DNA from: Thermosporothrix hazakensis
GTDB lineage: Bacteria > Chloroflexota > Ktedonobacteria > Ktedonobacterales > Ktedonobacteraceae
Direction of reading: 5' to 3'
Length of the DNA: 64,000 bases
Assembly (NCBI RefSeq): GCF_003253565.1
Contig: NZ_QKUF01000003.1
Span: forward strand, 1 to 64,000
Positions 63,436 to 64,000 of the stretch are shown piece after piece. The notes under the pieces were generated by a model. That model had not been told where the DNA came from. It saw only the letters and a list, made by a program, of their open reading frames with translations, and searched no databases. Within the stretch, counting starts at the first letter, position 1. Each line of letters starts with the position of its first letter. Made by a program: the position numbers and the translations under genes.

Positions 63436-64000
63436 TTATTCATAGCGCTTCAGGAAGGGAGGAACATCAATAATGTCGTCCTCTCCGGCTCCCTGCTGCT
63501 TCACAGTACGACCGCGTGGGTCCTGAAAGTTGCGCTGTGGTCGTGGTGCATATGGGGTCCGCTGTGGCGTCTGTGGCGGCCGCTGATTGGGCCATCGTTG
63601 TGGGGTCGCTGGCGGACTCGGGTTGGTCTGCATGGGTCGGGCCGGGCGTGTCTGGTCTAGCTTGATCGCCTCAATTCTGGCTGTCGGTACTTCTTCCATA
63701 CCGGCGGCAATCAGTGTCACGCGAATAGTATCATGCAGCGTTGGATCGACGACAGCGCCAAAAGTGATATCAGCAGCATCGTCAATGGCAACGCCGATGC
63801 GCTCGGCAACCTCGTTAATCTCAAAGAGCGTCATGTCTTCGCCGCCGCTGATATTAAAGAGGACACGCTTTGCCCCTCGGATCGTCACGTTCAGGAAGCC
63901 GCCTGCTATTGCCTCTTCGGCTGCCAGTTGAGCACGGTTGCGTCCGACCCCCTGTCCAATGCTCATCAGTGCGGTACCCGCGTTATGTAGGACATTGCGC
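63436..64000 (-). CDS. ftsZ: Cell division protein FtsZ, C-terminal part (runs off right edge)
   Basis: Partial: reading continues beyond position 64000, so the N-terminal GTPase half is outside. Visible: NAGTALMSIGQGVGRNRAQLAAEEAI, LFNISGGEDMTLFEINEVAERI, ITFGAVVDPTLHDTIRVTLIAAG (tubulin/FtsZ C-terminal domain), a Pro/Gln/Arg-rich linker and the conserved tail DVPPFLKRYE that binds FtsA/SepF-type partners. Essential ring-forming tubulin homolog. Confidence 0.95.
   Translation of the reverse strand, partial: RNVLHNAGTALMSIGQGVGRNRAQLAAEEAIAGGFLNVTIRGAKRVLFNISGGEDMTLFEINEVAERIGVAIDDAADITFGAVVDPTLHDTIRVTLIAAGMEEVPTARIEAIKLDQTRPARPMQTNPSPPATPQRWPNQRPPQTPQRTPYAPRPQRNFQDPRGRTVKQQGAGEDDIIDVPPFLKRYE

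Overview
The window looks like chromosomal DNA of a Ktedonobacteria-type member of the Chloroflexota. This is inferred from gene style: a very large NB-ARC/TPR/LuxR regulator with an N-terminal module I associate with that class, a short divergent sigma-70-like protein, a zinc-ribbon Ser/Thr kinase fused to WD40 repeats, an F420-type luciferase-like oxidoreductase, KGG-repeat stress protein and a DPPR-synthase-like UbiA protein. Base composition is moderate, coding is dense, and I see no insertion sequence, prophage, CRISPR array or rRNA. One tRNA (Asp, GTC, CCA encoded) is present. Several promoters match TTGACA-N17-TATAAT well, so the housekeeping sigma factor reads canonical sites.

Layout. 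1-4.7 kb: tandem hairpins, a LuxR-family ATPase regulator, then a translationally adjacent pair (a Tpx-like protein with degenerate active site and a sigma-like protein). 4.9-9 kb: an aminotransferase, then a leftward pterin-type operon (folE, RibD_C reductase, SDR) with an operator-like inverted repeat on its promoter. 9.3-11.7 kb: GH4 glycosidase plus BadF/NAGK-type sugar kinase. 11.8-16.4 kb: membrane EEP nuclease, orphan ABC ATPase, a 1.1 kb region with two strong promoters, a 27-codon small ORF and a 65-aa excisionase-like HTH gene, then an F420 oxidoreductase. 16.9-21.1 kb: leftward chaperone block groES-groEL-htpG. 21.5-25.3 kb: an unusual receiver/kinase-like protein, then a DUF485 plus sodium:solute symporter pair. 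25.4-33.9 kb: xylose isomerase, GT2, DUF2795, arylamine N-acetyltransferase, kinase-WD40, cysteine-desulfurase-like protein, OsmC, DUF4126.

34.4-40.5 kb holds a complete five-gene oligopeptide/dipeptide ABC importer operon (lipoprotein, two permeases, two ATPases). 40.5-43.9 kb: secreted DUF4832 protein, NCS2 purine permease, tRNA-Asp. 44.1-49.1 kb: zinc-ribbon membrane protein, YacP/NYN nuclease, a leftward polyprenyl-phosphate-sugar operon (UbiA/DPPR synthase-like, UPF0104 flippase-like, GT2) and a Crp/Fnr regulator. 49.4-56.8 kb: DUF1858-Mrp ATPase, GNAT, HPP protein, trans-3-hydroxy-L-proline dehydratase, KOW protein, prephenate dehydratase, small zinc-finger protein, DUF1634-TauE fusion. 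57.2-64 kb: alpha/beta hydrolase, RNase Z, DUF3267 protein, Fpg/MutM, lipoprotein, a promoter-driven ~340-nt structured leader ahead of larB, KGG protein, and the C-terminal part of ftsZ running off the right edge.

The most interesting candidates for new biology are the Tpx-like/sigma-like pair, the folE-RibD_C-SDR operon with its operator, the kinase-like receiver protein lacking the phospho-acceptor histidine, the structured RNA leader before larB, and the small ORF/HTH region at 14.6-15.2 kb. None can be proven from sequence alone.
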